Shown: one piece after another, positions 1 to 10,909 of the stretch
Position numbering within the stretch: position 1 is the stretch's first letter
Layout of the letters: each line of letters starts with the position of its first letter
Assembly: GCA_016748015.1 (NCBI GenBank)
Contig: JAAOMT010000660.1
Coordinates: forward strand, 94,371 to 158,370
From: Geosiphon pyriformis
Lineage: Eukaryota > Glomeromycota > Glomeromycetes > Archaeosporales > Geosiphonaceae
Reading direction: 5' to 3'
Length of the DNA stretch: 64,000 bases
Position numbers and translations under genes: made by a program
Notes under the pieces: model-generated
What the model saw: the letters and a program-made list of their open reading frames with translations, nothing else
What the model was told of the DNA's origin: nothing
The model's database searches: none

Positions 1-1
1 C

Positions 2-1052
2 AACTCCATGAATACAGAAATTATTTGATGCTTTCAGTGAGAACAAATGGTTCTCCACATTAGATTTGGACAGTAGTTACTGGCAAGTAGCCATGAATCC
101 AGCTGACAAAGAGAAGATAGCATTTACTACTAGAAAAGGGAATTTTGAATTTAAAGTGATGCCATTCGGCTTAACCAATGTCCCAGCAACTTTCCAATGG
201 CTAATGGAAATTGTTTATACTGGCTTATTGTGGAAATCAGTAGTTGTATACTTGGACGACACCAATGTATTCTCAAAGACATTTGATGATCATCTTCATC
301 ATCTTCAACAAGTGTTCGAAAGACTAAAAAGAGCAGGACTAAAGTTAAATGCGACAAAGTGCTTTTTTGGCAAGACAGAACTCAAATTTTTGGGACACAT
401 AGTTAGCAAAGACAGCATCAAAACAAATTCAGAGAAAATAGAGATAGTAAAGAACTTTTCAGTGCCAACCAATATAACAGAACTGAAATTATTCTTGGAA
501 TTTGCCAGTTACTATCATTATTTTATCAAGAACTTTTCCAAGATAGCGCAGCCACTCAATCAACTGCAAAACAAAAATGCAAAATATGAATGGACAAAAA
601 GTCAACAAGAAGCTTTTAATATTCTGAGAAAAAAGCTCATCCAAGCTCCAGTACTGATCTATTCAGATTACAGCAAACCATTTATCATCACCACCGATAC
701 ATCTGGCCAAGTATTGGGAGCAGTATTATCTCAGAGAGGACCAGATGGCAGAGAACATCCAGTAGCATATGCCAGCAGAGATTTAACACCAGCCGAAAAG
801 AACTATGGAACACCAGAACAAGAACACTTAGCAATATACTGGGCTATCATGAAATAGAAAGAATACTTGAGCCAGAAGTTTGAAGTATACACAGATCACA
901 AAAGATTAACATCACTCCAAAAACAAGAATTTGGAGATGGAAGACAGTCAAGATGGAAAATGGCACTTGCACTATATAATTATACTATACATTACAAAAA
1001 GGGAAAAGACAATGGAAATACTGACAGTTTATTGCGAATAAGACAAATCTAA
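2..1052 (+). pseudogene. reverse transcriptase and RNase H of family A plus copy
   Basis: Copies element RNA into DNA. The RT palm motif YLDD lies at about 252-263, and upstream lie the conserved stretches around DSSYW, AFTT and MPFGLTN. The FLGHIVS block and the RNase H start (PFIITTDTSG, about 679-708) follow. The RNase H C-terminal part (VYTDHKRL) is in frame after a TAG at 855-857, where the minus-strand paralogue has TGG. A TGA at 8-10 replaces an Arg codon of the paralogue (TPRIQ). The frame enters from outside the window. The copy keeps the catalytic Asp pair but is broken by these stops. Confidence 0.9.
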
Positions 1053-1326
1053 GAACATTTCAACCCAAAAATATAACAAAACCAGAACAATACCAACGGA
1101 AAAATACAACAAAAAGATGAACATACAAAAATATCAACAATTACAACATTATTTAAATACTCAACAGTTCAAGGAGAATTTATCTCATACAGAATGAAAG
1201 AGTATCAAACAACAATCAAAATATTTTATTACTCACCAAAATATATTTTATCGGAAAAATAGAAGAGATCCAGATCAACCAACTAGAGTAATTACAGAGC
1301 CAGAAAAAGAAACAATATTATTCAAC

Positions 1327-2454
1327 ATGTATTCAAATCCAACAGCAGGACATTTTCACAAAAAAGCAACCATAGAAAGAACTAGAAAAAGATACTATTG
1401 GCCATCAATATACCCAGATATCATTCAATATGTTCAAAATTGTGATGCTTGTCAGCGAAGAGGAGGAACAAGACCCAATGAACCATTAAGACCAATCAAA
1501 ATGGGACAACCATTTGACCATATAGGAATTGATTTAGTCGGACCATTAACAATCACCAGCAGAAGAAACAGATACATAGCAGTAACTATGGACTATCTCA
1601 CTAAATGGCCAGAGGCAAAAACAATTCAAAGAGTGGATGCAGAATCCGTTGCTGAATTCATTCATCAGGATTTGATTTGTCAACATGGATGTTCAAAAGA
1701 ATTATTATCAGACCAAGGAACTCATTTTGTGAACAAAACATTAACAGAATTGAGCCAAAGATTCGGAATCAAAAGACCATTATCATCACCATACCATCCA
1801 CAAACCAACAGATTAGTAGAAAGATTCAACAAAATATTGTGTGAAGCAATAGCCAAGCTTAGCCAAGAAAACCAGAATGATTGGGATTTGTTCATACCAT
1901 CAGTACTATTTGCTTATCAGACAACAAAACAAGATACTATACAAGCAACACCATTTGAATTAGTATATAGGAGAATAGCAACATTACTAGTAGAGAGAAA
2001 AATTAATACATATCCAACTGAACCAATAACAGAGGAAAATTTTCAAGAAACATTACTGAAAAGAATATATGACTTAATGGAAACATTGGAAAACAAACAA
2101 AGAAGAACAGCTAATAATATCCAAAAGTCACAAGAAACACAGAAAGAAAGACATGATAGTCAACTATCAGACAAACCAGTTGAATTCAAGATTGGAGACA
2201 AAGTATTATTACATTATACCAAAACGGAAAAACAATGGAGTGAAAAATTTGACTCCAAATGGGACGGACTATTTCACATAGAAGAAATTTTAGAAAATGG
2301 AGCTTACAAATTAAGATTAGATAACAAAATTTTAACCAAAGCAGTACATGGAGATCGACTGAAACCATATCACAACATTACACTACCATCTACCAGTAAT
2401 ATTCCACAATTAGAAGTACAGAGAATATTAGTCCAACCAGATGAAATTCTATGA
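1327..2454 (+). CDS. retroviral-type integrase of family A plus copy
   Basis: Inserts element cDNA into the genome. The N-terminal zinc module reads H..H..C-x2-C, ending NCDACQRR. The catalytic DDE triad is visible: D in GIDLVGP (about 1531), D in LLSDQGTHF (about 1710), and E in RLVERFNKIL (about 1815). A GPY/F-like module (WDGLFHIEEI, about 2262-2290) and the LKPYH end follow. About 375 codons are open with no interruption. The 1053-1326 link to RNase H is out of frame and carries stops. The TGA at 2452 may not be the original end, because the frame stays open beyond it (see 2455-3183). Confidence 0.92.
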   Translation: MYSNPTAGHFHKKATIERTRKRYYWPSIYPDIIQYVQNCDACQRRGGTRPNEPLRPIKMGQPFDHIGIDLVGPLTITSRRNRYIAVTMDYLTKWPEAKTIQRVDAESVAEFIHQDLICQHGCSKELLSDQGTHFVNKTLTELSQRFGIKRPLSSPYHPQTNRLVERFNKILCEAIAKLSQENQNDWDLFIPSVLFAYQTTKQDTIQATPFELVYRRIATLLVERKINTYPTEPITEENFQETLLKRIYDLMETLENKQRRTANNIQKSQETQKERHDSQLSDKPVEFKIGDKVLLHYTKTEKQWSEKFDSKWDGLFHIEEILENGAYKLRLDNKILTKAVHGDRLKPYHNITLPSTSNIPQLEVQRILVQPDEIL

Positions 2455-3183
2455 GATCTGGAACCAATCATTATTATCAACAACAACACGTTAAATTGAT
2501 CTATCAAAAGAATATATAAAGACATGGTAGACATGACAGGAAATATCAGAAAAATGGAAATTACAGACAACATTTACTCACTAGCACAACAACTCTTTCA
2601 ATTAATCCAACACCAGAAAATGGAGATTACAATCAATCAACAAACCATTCAATATCAAGATACTAGAAAGACATTTCAACTCAGAACACAGAAAAAAACT
2701 GAAAGTACTGTGAACAAAATCATGGTGAAAGTAAAAGTAGCAATAAAAGAATCGAAAAAAGAGTCACTATATCAAGAGTTGACTAAAGAAACTTGGGATT
2801 GGTGGATACAACAATTTCCATGAAACTATTGTTATTTTTACTTGGGACAATATGTAAATATCCAGAATCTATATACAGATAAAACAAAGCGATTATTCAA
2901 CAAAAGAATACTACAACAATTAGAACATTTTTTGGGAAAGAACAACTTATCCACACAAGCCCGAGCCATATACTGAATACACACAGTATTTCAAGATAAA
3001 CCAGAAGTATTGCTCAATAGAGCAATGGATAGGGTTATCAGTAATCAATTAGGAAAAATCACCAATGCTCAATTTGAAGAATTACAGACCCAAATAACAC
3101 AAGTAATTCTCGAAAACAAAATCCAGGAAATACTTCAAAAGGGGAAATTACATAAGTTAGATTTTGATGGAGCTCAATATTAA
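2455..3183 (+). pseudogene. 3' extension in the integrase frame, unknown domain
   Basis: From 2455 to the TAA at 3181 the integrase frame is open for about 242 codons except for three TGA codons (2497, 2821, 2974). The encoded stretch is rich in Gln, Lys and Ile and ends shortly before the polypurine tract. I recognise no domain. Two explanations fit: a C-terminal extension of pol or a separate accessory ORF beginning at the ATG at 2524. The TGA codons fit decay of CGA or TGG. The length and frame are seen; a coding function is inferred. Confidence 0.55.
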
Positions 3184-3194
3184 AAAGAAGGAAA
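3182..3194 (+). promoter_or_regulatory. polypurine tract of family A plus copy
   Basis: The run AAAAAGAAGGAAA ends three bases before the TGTTAC start of the 3' LTR. This is the expected position of the plus-strand DNA primer in LTR retroelements. The assignment rests on sequence and position. Confidence 0.7.
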
Positions 3195-3197
3195 TAA

Positions 3198-4071
3198 TGT
3201 TACTCATAGAAATATAAGAAATATATTAGCATAATTATTAGCCAATTAAAAGTAAGTGTAGTAAATATGGAATTTCAGAATTCCTCTCAGGAATTTCAGG
3301 ATTCTCAATGAGAAATTGCAGAATTCCAGAATTCCAAGATTCCTCTCAAAGGAATTGCAGAATTCCAGGAATTCTAGGATTCCTGTCGTGAAGAATTGAG
3401 GAATTGAGAAATCTCAATTATGTATATATAGCAGTAGTATTAGAAACAGAAAAGACAGAATTGATACCACAGAATCCTTAGCCAAGAAACCAATCATCAA
3501 ATAAATAATTATTCCATATCTCAATCCACTATTCACTATCAACACTTCATGTTGATATTAATTGCTACTTAATCATACTGGAACAATAGTTCTTGATCAC
3601 AGCTATTGACAAGATATTAATGGACCAAATTGTCTTGGCTTATTTTCTTTATTTTTCTTTATTTTATTTTCTTTATTTTATTTTCTTTCTTTTTTTGATT
3701 TTGTTGTTGTATACTAATTGATTAAACGAGTAAGCACTGAGTTATTGACATCAAGGATAGCCTGGTAAAAGACCCAGAAATAAGGGTAGGATTTTATATA
3801 TATTATCAGATAGCTTACCAGAAAGGCACGACTGCCAGACTAAATCCGGCCACCATGCTGAGAAAGAAATTGGGAAAACCACTTAAAGATCCAACCACTA
3901 TCAACCTTATTGAATCTCTGTCCATTATACAAAGAACTCCACCATAAAACCTTCAGATCAACCAAAACCTTCAGATACCATACCTTCTGCACATCATCCA
4001 CGAAAGTAGTTTTGAGCACCAAGTTATGGGTTTGTTATTCAATTCCACAACAGAAATAATCACCTGTAACA
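3198..4071 (+). repeat. 3' LTR, family A (plus copy)
   Basis: This 874-bp LTR begins TGTTACTCAT and ends ACCTGTAACA. It matches, in reverse complement, the LTR at 16260-18064 once the nested insertion there is removed. Upstream of a TATA-like run (TATGTATATATAG, about 3419-3431) it holds imperfect repeats built on GAATTCC (about 3268-3415). Downstream is a T-rich stretch with TTTCTTTATT repeats (3640-3700). It is flanked on the right by RNase H sequence of the other copy. Confidence 0.88.
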
Positions 4072-4440
4072 GTGTATACTTTAAACTTCTGGCTCAAGTA
4101 TTCTTTCCATTTCATGACTGCTCAGTATATCACTAAGTGTTCTTGTTCCAGTGTTTCATAGTTCTTTTCGGCTGGTATTAAACCTCTGCTGGCATATGCT
4201 ACTGGATGTTTTCTGCCATCTGGTTTTCTCTGAGATAGTACCGCTCCCAATGCTTGGCCAGATGTATTGGTGGTAATGATGAATGGTTTGCTGTGATCTG
4301 AATAGATCAGTACTGGAGCTTGAATGAGCTTTCTTTTCAGAATATCAAAAGCTTCTTGTTGACTTTCTGTCCATTCATATTTTGTATTCTTGGTTTGCAG
4401 TTGGTTGAGTGGCTGCACTATCTTGGAAAAGTTCTTGATA
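4072..4440 (-). pseudogene. RNase H (partial), family A minus copy
   Basis: This is the Ty3/gypsy RNase H module: PFIITT-TSGQALGAVLSQ, then HPVAYASR, then LEQEHLVIY. A TGA follows IY where the plus copy has TGG, and the frame then continues MKWKEYLSQKF until cut at 4072 by the other LTR. The first catalytic Asp reads Asn in one place (TTN instead of TTD), fitting the G-to-A decay seen in the neighbouring RT. The C-terminal half is outside the window. Confidence 0.85.
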
Positions 4441-5530
4441 AAATGTCAATAGTAGCTGGCGAATCCCAAGAATGATTTCAGTTCTGTCATATTGGTCAGT
4501 ACTGGAAAGTTCTTTACTATCTCTATTTTCTCTGGATCTGTTTTGATGCCATCTTTGCTGACTATGTGTCCCAAAAATTTTAGTTCTGTCTTACTAAAAA
4601 AGCACTTTGTTGTATTTAACTTTAGTTCTGCTTTTCTTAGTCTTTCAAATACTTGTTAAAGATAATGAAGATGATTATTAAATGTTTTTAAGAATACATT
4701 GGTGTTGTTCAAGTATACAATTACTGATTTCCACAATAAGCCAGTATAAACAATTTTTATTAGCCATTGGAAAGTGGCTGGTGCGTTGATTAAGCCAAAT
4801 GGCATTACTTCAAATTCAAAATTCTCTTCTCTGGTGGTAAATGCCGTCTTTTCTTTGTTGGCTGAATTCATGGCTACTTGCTAGTAACTACTGTTTAAGT
4901 CTAATATTGAAAACCATTTGTTTCCACCAAAAGCGTCGAATAATTCTTGGATCCGTGGAGTGAGGTAGCTATCTCCATGAGTTTCTCCATTGAGTTTTCT
5001 ATAATTCACACAAAAGTAAATTTTTTCATTCTTTTTCTGGATAAGTACCACTGGTGATAACCATGGACTTATTGATGACTGAATTAGCCTGTTATCAAGC
5101 ATTCAGTTTATTTCTTGACAGATAATCTCATGGCTAGCTGGTGGTACTCTGTATGCTCTTTGTTTAATTGGCATTGCATCTCCAGTCTTGATCTGATGCT
5201 GGATGATGTCAGTTCAGCCAAACTCATTTTCACTGGCAAAAATGTCATTGAAATTGTTGAGTAACATCTTAAGTTGCATACGTTAGAGTAGATCTAAGTT
5301 TCCCATGTTCATTTGTTCCAATTGTTCTGGTTGGAGCAAATAACATTCACTTCATCCATATATTGTTTGTGATGTGATATTGACATATCCACAAAGCTGT
5401 AGAAAGTCCGAAATGGTGCTTAGTGGTTGATTCTTTATTTCAGTGCTTAAGTATCTAATAGTGATTCCGGCTGGTATTACTATGACATTTCTTGTGTTAT
5501 TGTAGATAGGAATTTTGATGTGGCTGTAAT
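4441..5530 (-). pseudogene. reverse transcriptase, family A minus copy (inactive)
   Basis: Contains the N-terminal approach from the dUTPase linker, then PWLSPVVLIQKK, VNYRKLN, a TPRIQELFDAF stretch and MPFGLINAP. The palm motif reads YLNN instead of YLDD (about 4700-4720), which removes both metal-binding Asp residues. Stops include TAG for Trp after NSSY and TAA for Gln in the helix after LHYL. It is clearly homologous to the plus copy at 2-850. Non-functional by sequence. Confidence 0.88.
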
Positions 5531-5564
5531 CTTTGACTGGTATATAGAGATTAATGAGTCCAAT

Positions 5565-6160
5565 CTATCCTGATTTACAAAGAGTTGGTTCTGCTTCAAA
5601 AATCTGATTCTGTTCTTTTACCTTCCACTTTATCCCTATCATGTACTGGCCATATGGTGGAATAGAAATTGTTTGACTTGTTGAAATAATTTCCCTTTGG
5701 TCAACAATTTCTTCTTCTGCCATATTGACTGGTACATCTACTCTACCTGTTGATCCGAATTCCTGTATTCCTCTCATTGTTATTCTTAATTCCTCCCTCT
5801 TTCCCACTGATACTAATTAAGCTACTCTAACCAGAAGCAGAAATATTGCCTGTGCTATCTTTTTGTTGGGCTCTATTATATAGGCCTTTTCTGAATTATT
5901 TTATAGCATAATGATGATATTTCCTATATATCCTGTGTTAATTATTCCTCTTCTTATATTAATCCCTCTTTTTACTAAACTACTCCTAGATGCTAATTGA
6001 ACTATTGTTGTTGCTAGAATTTTAGTGCTATTTTCAAATCAAGGCAGATGCATGAATGTGGTTCCAATTTGATAGCATCTTTTCCTGAATACCTCATATT
6101 AAACCTGGTATTAGTATTATGTGTGCATTCTGGCATGATACCTTTATTATTATCACTGAA
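5565..6160 (-). pseudogene. dUTPase domain, family A minus copy (decayed)
   Basis: Trimeric-type dUTPase motifs are recognisable in one frame: a YDLR-like motif 1 now reading NMRYSGK, motif 2 SRSSLVKRGINI, motif 3 RRGIINTGYIGNI, motif 4 KIAQAIF, motif 5 RGIQEFGSTGR. The motif 3 catalytic Asp is Asn here (IIN for IID). Stops fall between motifs 3 and 5. It lies between the CxxC linker and RT, so the domain belongs to the pol polyprotein. Downstream, about 80 residues (5565-5730) form a linker to RT. Family known: all-beta dUTPases hydrolyse dUTP to dUMP. Confidence 0.8.
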
Positions 6161-7101
6161 CTATTTTAGTTCCAATTCTCTGATCAGGTCAGGGATTGCA
6201 ATATATTGTTTATATTTTAAATTGGAGTTTGAATCTGAGTTTGAATCATTGTTGTTGTTATTGCTATTTTGAATGGAGCTGGAACCGGTGTTTTTGTCGT
6301 CATCATTGTCGGAGTTTGAATCAGAATTAAATAGTGATTCTGATTTCAATGTGCAGCTGCTAATTGGTTTCTTTTCCTCTGGAATCATGTAAATCATGTG
6401 GATTGGTGGATTGTAAATGAGATCACATTCATTACAATATTGAAAGTCACATGGGATCAAACAGTGGTTATATAATCGAGTGTTTAGTTGTGCTAACTGC
6501 TCTTCCTGTTCCTTTCTGGTCAGTGCTAAATTTTGATAATGTTCATGAAAGTCTTCTGGGTTGGTCTTAATATCAAAGAAAACATTTGGATTGAGGACTA
6601 GGATAATGTTAACTGGTTTTGGAAGATTGTTCTTGATTTCCAAGATTTTGCTGGGCATGGTGCCTTTTATTTTTGCATTTACCATCTGCCAGATCTCATC
6701 TTTGTCGTGTGGGTATCCATCCAGGCAAGAGATTGCTCAGTGCCAAACAGCAGTTATTGGTATACCACAACTCACCCAGTTACTGATGAGAATTGTGTAC
6801 TGACACAAAGTGTCACACATTCCTTCTCAACCAGAAATGTTGTTTCATATTCCTTCGTCGAGCAACTGTTCACCACAAGCAAAACATGGTTTGTTGTTCC
6901 ACTTGCCTTGTCTTTTTGGGTAATCATACCATTTGTGGTGGCAAGGCTTGCAATAATAGTGGGTTCACATCCAGTGATTTTTGTCTGGTATGACCCAAGC
7001 TCCCATGGAAGAGAGTTTCTTCTCACAATCTTTGCATTTGAGTGATATGTGTAGTGGTTGTGGCAGTGGCTCATAGACAGAGTACAAACTTGTCTAGCCA
7101 C
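6161..7101 (-). pseudogene. cysteine-rich linker protein, family A minus copy
   Basis: Minus-strand frames encode LKCKDCEKKLSSMGAW, then YYCKPCHHKW, then CFACGEQL, all CxxC pairs, followed by about 174 residues (6161-6685) with an acidic, Ser/Asn-rich end. The family B element has the matching LKCKDCHKKLSSMGA at about 10945. Paired CxxC motifs suggest a zinc-ribbon type fold, but I recognise no named family. Stops and frame changes interrupt it. The Ser/Asn/Asp run near 6230-6310 is low complexity. Confidence 0.55.
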
Positions 7102-7299
7102 TGGTGGTGTCTTTTGTTGATTCAGTTTTCTCTGGTAGGTTGTCTTCTCTTTTCTTTTCCTTTCTTTTTTCTTCCCAACTTAGTGTAGGTGGCAACTCAT
7201 TTTGGTTGTCATCAATCCAAGCACCAATAGTGGTTTCTCAAGTATGTTCTTCTTTCTGCTTTCTTTTTTTATAGTCATCTTCATCCCAGGCAAGTATGA

Positions 7300-8266
7300 T
7301 GTTACCAGACGAAATTAGAGATATTATTTAGCATGAAATTATCTTTATAATTCCATATATTATCATTTTAAATTATTACTTATTACATTAGCAAAATGCC
7401 CGAAATTATCATTTAATTAATAATCCAATTTGTATATAACACAAATGTAACCTAATTGTGATGATCAATTATGCAATACCCTGAACTATGTAACATTCAA
7501 AAATTTTGCCAAAATTTGTAGAAATTTGCTGAAATAATTGATAGTTCACTGAAATATCTAATAGTTCACAGAAATAACTTATAGTTTGCCGAAATATATC
7601 ATTAGTTCAGTGAAATTGTAGAAAATAGCAAAGTTCAAGTTCATAGAATAGTGTTATGACAAGTTGTATAAAAGAAGAGCTTTTCTCTTCGAGAAAATAT
7701 ATCTTACTTTAGATTTATTACTTAGAACCATTTCTATACACACAAAAAAGAAATAAATATCAAATAATTCGAAAAACTAAATTCTTTAATTATTATACTT
7801 GGAAAATCCCCAAAACCCAATTAACGTTTTGAAATTGATTAGCTACTAATTTCAGTAAACTGTTAGTGATTCCAGGCCTGGATAGAAAACGTTTCTCTTG
7901 ATAAAATCCTATTTCTTTTACATTTCTTTTATTTTTCTTTTCTTGTCCTATTACAATCATTAGGATAGCCTATAGACAAGATTCTTGTAGAAGAGTTGAC
8001 TTTCACAGCAAAGTAACTACACATATTTAGTAAGCTTCTAGATAAGCAATTCCTAGGAAAAAGTTGACATTTACTACAATGTAACTACATAAAGTAACTG
8101 GCACGGAATTGGTCATTCCACTTATAAGCCCAGCAGTTCAAATTATAGGAGATAATTTGAAGATAAATTCAGTTATTGAAGGTTCAACTACATCCAGAAA
8201 ACGTGAATTCACAGCAAACAGGCATCAACAACATTCAAGAAAAGAGACCAAAAACCTCCAGTAACA
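7300..8266 (+). repeat. 5' LTR, family B
   Basis: Starts TGTTACCAGACGAAATT and ends CCTCCAGTAACA. It holds repeated units of about 20 bp built on GAAAT...ATAGTTCA (about 7500-7625) ahead of a TATA-like site (GTATAAAAG, about 7666). It matches the LTR at 12332-13312 along its full length. Confidence 0.92.
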
Positions 8267-8268
8267 TT

Positions 8269-8284
8269 TGGTGCTCTCTCACAG
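8269..8284 (+). promoter_or_regulatory. primer-binding site, family B
   Basis: TGGTGCTCTCTCACAG starts two bases after the 5' LTR. TGG pairs with the CCA tail of a tRNA, and the spacing is standard. The same core (TGGTGCTC) follows the family A LTR on the minus strand at 16240-16257, so both families probably use the same or similar tRNA. I did not identify which one. Confidence 0.75.
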
Positions 8285-8311
8285 AAATAACACAACAACA
8301 ACAAATTCAAA

Positions 8312-9975
8312 GTGACAACCACACCAGATGCAACAACTCTAAAGTATTACCAGTCAATTTACACCCACTGCAAGCAAAGATTCCACATTCCAGACGGAAT
8401 TGAAGTTGTTAAGAAATCAGTATACCAATACATTGAAAACTGCATCAACAATTATCTTTTTGAAAATTACAATATCTCAAAAGTTAGAAGCAATCTTTAC
8501 AATAATTTAGCACACTATTCACAGTTGGGAACTGAAGACCTTAACAGTAAAACACTTGCCACTTACTTTCAAGAACTTAATTTTAACATTATCAAGTACT
8601 GTGAAGAAACATATCCAGTGCAGTCTCAATACTCTATTGATTTTGAATCGAAGATAGAAACAAGTAACAAAGGCAAACACAAATTGAAGCAATACTTAAA
8701 AACCACCCCAAATACTCCAATACTACCAAAACAACTGCCAAACACTTACAAACACCTGAACAAGGAACCAGTTCAAAACTTTTACTCACCATCACACCTT
8801 TTCCAGCTTCACTTGCACAAGCACAAATACCTAATTCACTCTTGAATTGATTTACAAGACCAGAAGATTTTACATCACTCAGAAGTCCCACCAGACAGCA
8901 AGAATCCCTTCAAACTAGTTCCAATCTTCTTGATTTTCTAGCTGAAAATCAAAATGAACACTCTGAGACAGCAGCAAATGAAGAAAATGACTCTGAAATA
9001 ACTGAAAAAGAATCAATAGACAGTGAAAATGAAGAAGACAAAATGACAGCATACATTGCAAAAATTTCTGAATTTAATGGAGAAGACATTGAAACCAGTC
9101 CCCAAAAATGGCTTGACCAAGTTACTAAAGCTGGAAATGCAAATAAATAGAATGCTGTCAGAATATTAAGAACAATTCCCTACTTTCTTAAAGAAACAGC
9201 AGAAGAATGGTTTGAAAACTTGGCTGCTCCATTCAATGATTGGAATGCTTTCAAAGCAGCCTTCCTTGAACAGTTTACTGACAATAATACTTTTATTACC
9301 CTTCGAAATTGGTTTTGCAATATTAAACAAGAATCCTCCGAATCTGTTATGACTTATATTGGGAAATTCAACAAACTTCTCAGATAAATTCACCAACTCG
9401 AAACAAATGATTATTATTCTGATGTTCAAATCTTGGATCAATTTATCACTGGTCTAAAAGATAAACTAATTAAAAAGGTTCGCCCACATGCCCCAGAAAA
9501 TTTAAACTCTGCTATACAGTATGCAAAAAGATATGAAATGGCTATAGAAGAGGCCAATTGCACAAAACTTGTAAATTTGGCAATTGGAGAAACCAGCTCA
9601 GCAGCTGAGAAAAAAATTGACCAATTCACAAGGAAGGTTGAAAACTATTTCACCAATCAACAACAACAGCAACCCCAAAGATATCAACCACTCCAAAGAC
9701 AAAATCAAAATAACTTTGCACTACTTTCTAATAATCAGCCTCAGAATTGCCATTACTGTGGAATCTCTGGCCACTGGAAAAGAGATTGCAGAAAGCTACA
9801 ACAAGATCAACAAAATAGGAGTAATCAACGTTACTCTCCACCACAGCAATTTTATTATCAACCACTACTACCAGCTTACTATCCACCAAGATCTCAATAC
9901 CAAAGTAACTATTATCAGTTCACTCCACAGCCAATCCAACAGCAATACCAACAACCACCCACACAACATTATTAA
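8312..9975 (+). pseudogene. Gag polyprotein, family B, with CCHC zinc knuckle
   Basis: Forms the particle that packages element RNA. An N-terminal part (8312-8845, about 177 codons) is followed by an acidic spacer, a retrotransposon gag (capsid-like) domain (about 9040-9600, with AEEWFENL and FLEQFTDN blocks), and a Gln/Pro/Tyr-rich tail. The zinc knuckle NCHYCGISGHWKRDC (C-x2-C-x4-H-x4-C) lies at 9745-9789. Stops and frame changes occur near 8845, 9150 and 9385, the last being TAA where CAA is likely. The tail is basic and low in complexity. Confidence 0.85.
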
Positions 9976-10131
9976 GTACCTGCTCGAAAACTGATTACAC
10001 AAAATCAATTCACACCACAAAATTGATACCAAGTAAACAACAATAGAATCAGTTCAAACAACCAATTGGTTTCTTGAAATTCCACTCAACCAAGACCCAA
10101 CCACTATCACACTCAACCCAGTTATTTAACA

Positions 10132-10693
10132 ATGCCAGAAGAACAGGATTTTCATTATACTGCACCCTTGGAAGGTAGAGCTGCAGCACAACAACAAAAT
10201 CCTTTCTATACCCCCACCACAATTCCACCAGCCAGAATTGCTGAAAATGCCAACCTTTTAGATATATTCCCTTTTGAGTTCAAAGCAAATGAGTCATCAT
10301 TCCTACTTAGCAATGCAGCCGCCAATGAACAAAAAGCAATTACAGCTATGTACACTGAAGCAAAAGTTGAAAGAAAGGCAATTCGCTTGATCCTAGACAG
10401 TGGATCCACTGGAAGCATTATTACCTACCAGTTAATGCAACAGTTAAAGAGAAATGTTGACCAACCAGCTCAAATAGTAATCATTACTGCTGATGGCATG
10501 AAAAAGACTCCAATAGGAGAAATCAACAATTTTCCATTCACTCTTGATGGAATCATCATTCCAGTCAAAATTCTTGTAATGAATGTGCCCTAGTATCAAG
10601 CCCTTGTCAGAAATGATTGGCTCCAAAAAGCCAATGCAAAATTAGACTGGGAAACCCAAGAATTACAACTCTCCTATCAAGGACAACATACCT
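10132..10693 (+). pseudogene. aspartic protease, family B
   Basis: Cleaves the element polyprotein. The active site ILDSGSTGSII lies at about 10390-10422 (D-S-G in place of the more common D-T-G). A flap region and ALVRNDWL, typical of fungal gypsy proteases, follow. A TAG at 10591-10593 breaks the frame where the minus-strand copy has CAG (ATQYQALV). The protein is otherwise collinear with the family A protease at 13450-13863. It lies just downstream of gag. Confidence 0.85.
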
Positions 10694-10909
10694 AAGTACC
10701 CGCTACTTGTGGTACATTCAACAAATGCTCTGAAAAAGCCCTGGTTTTTAAATTCAAACCGAAAGAGAAAAAACCCATCATTGAAACATTTATGGCACTT
10801 GGATCAACCTCTAATTGGACTGATGAAACTGAACAACAGTACTTTTTAACAAATGATTCTCTTGAAACAAAAGTACCAGTGACAACTGGATGAAATGTTC
10901 CCTATTCAA

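Larger units (their letters stand above)
1..4071 (+). mobile_element. Ty3/gypsy LTR retrotransposon, family A, plus-strand copy (5' end outside window)
   Basis: The visible part runs RT, RNase H, integrase, a 3' extension, a polypurine tract (3182-3194) and the 3' LTR (3198-4071). It ends abruptly at 4071, where the next base continues the RNase H of an oppositely oriented copy of the same family, so this element inserted into that one. Its 5' LTR and gag lie left of the window. Several nonsense codons interrupt pol (TGA at 8, TAG at 855, TGA at 2452), so the copy is inactive. Seen directly: gene order, LTR termini TGTTAC and GTAACA. Known: RT-RH-IN is the Ty3/gypsy order. Confidence 0.9.

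Noticed and set aside
2452-3183. TGA read as an amino acid in this organism
   Set aside because: Only transposon frames show internal TGA; host genes such as the GFA gene end at TGA, so recoding is not supported.
3268-3415. Regularly spaced short repeats resembling a CRISPR-like array
   Set aside because: The units are imperfect GAATTCC palindromes inside an LTR, with no constant repeat or unique spacers, and the same block occurs in the other LTR copy.
6048-7045. Plus-strand frames of 66-112 codons in this stretch
   Set aside because: They are antisense to the minus-strand CxxC linker and acidic region of the family A element and show no motif of their own.
8269-8284. A tRNA-derived SINE next to the LTR
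   Set aside because: The match is only the primer-binding site; no A and B boxes lie near it.
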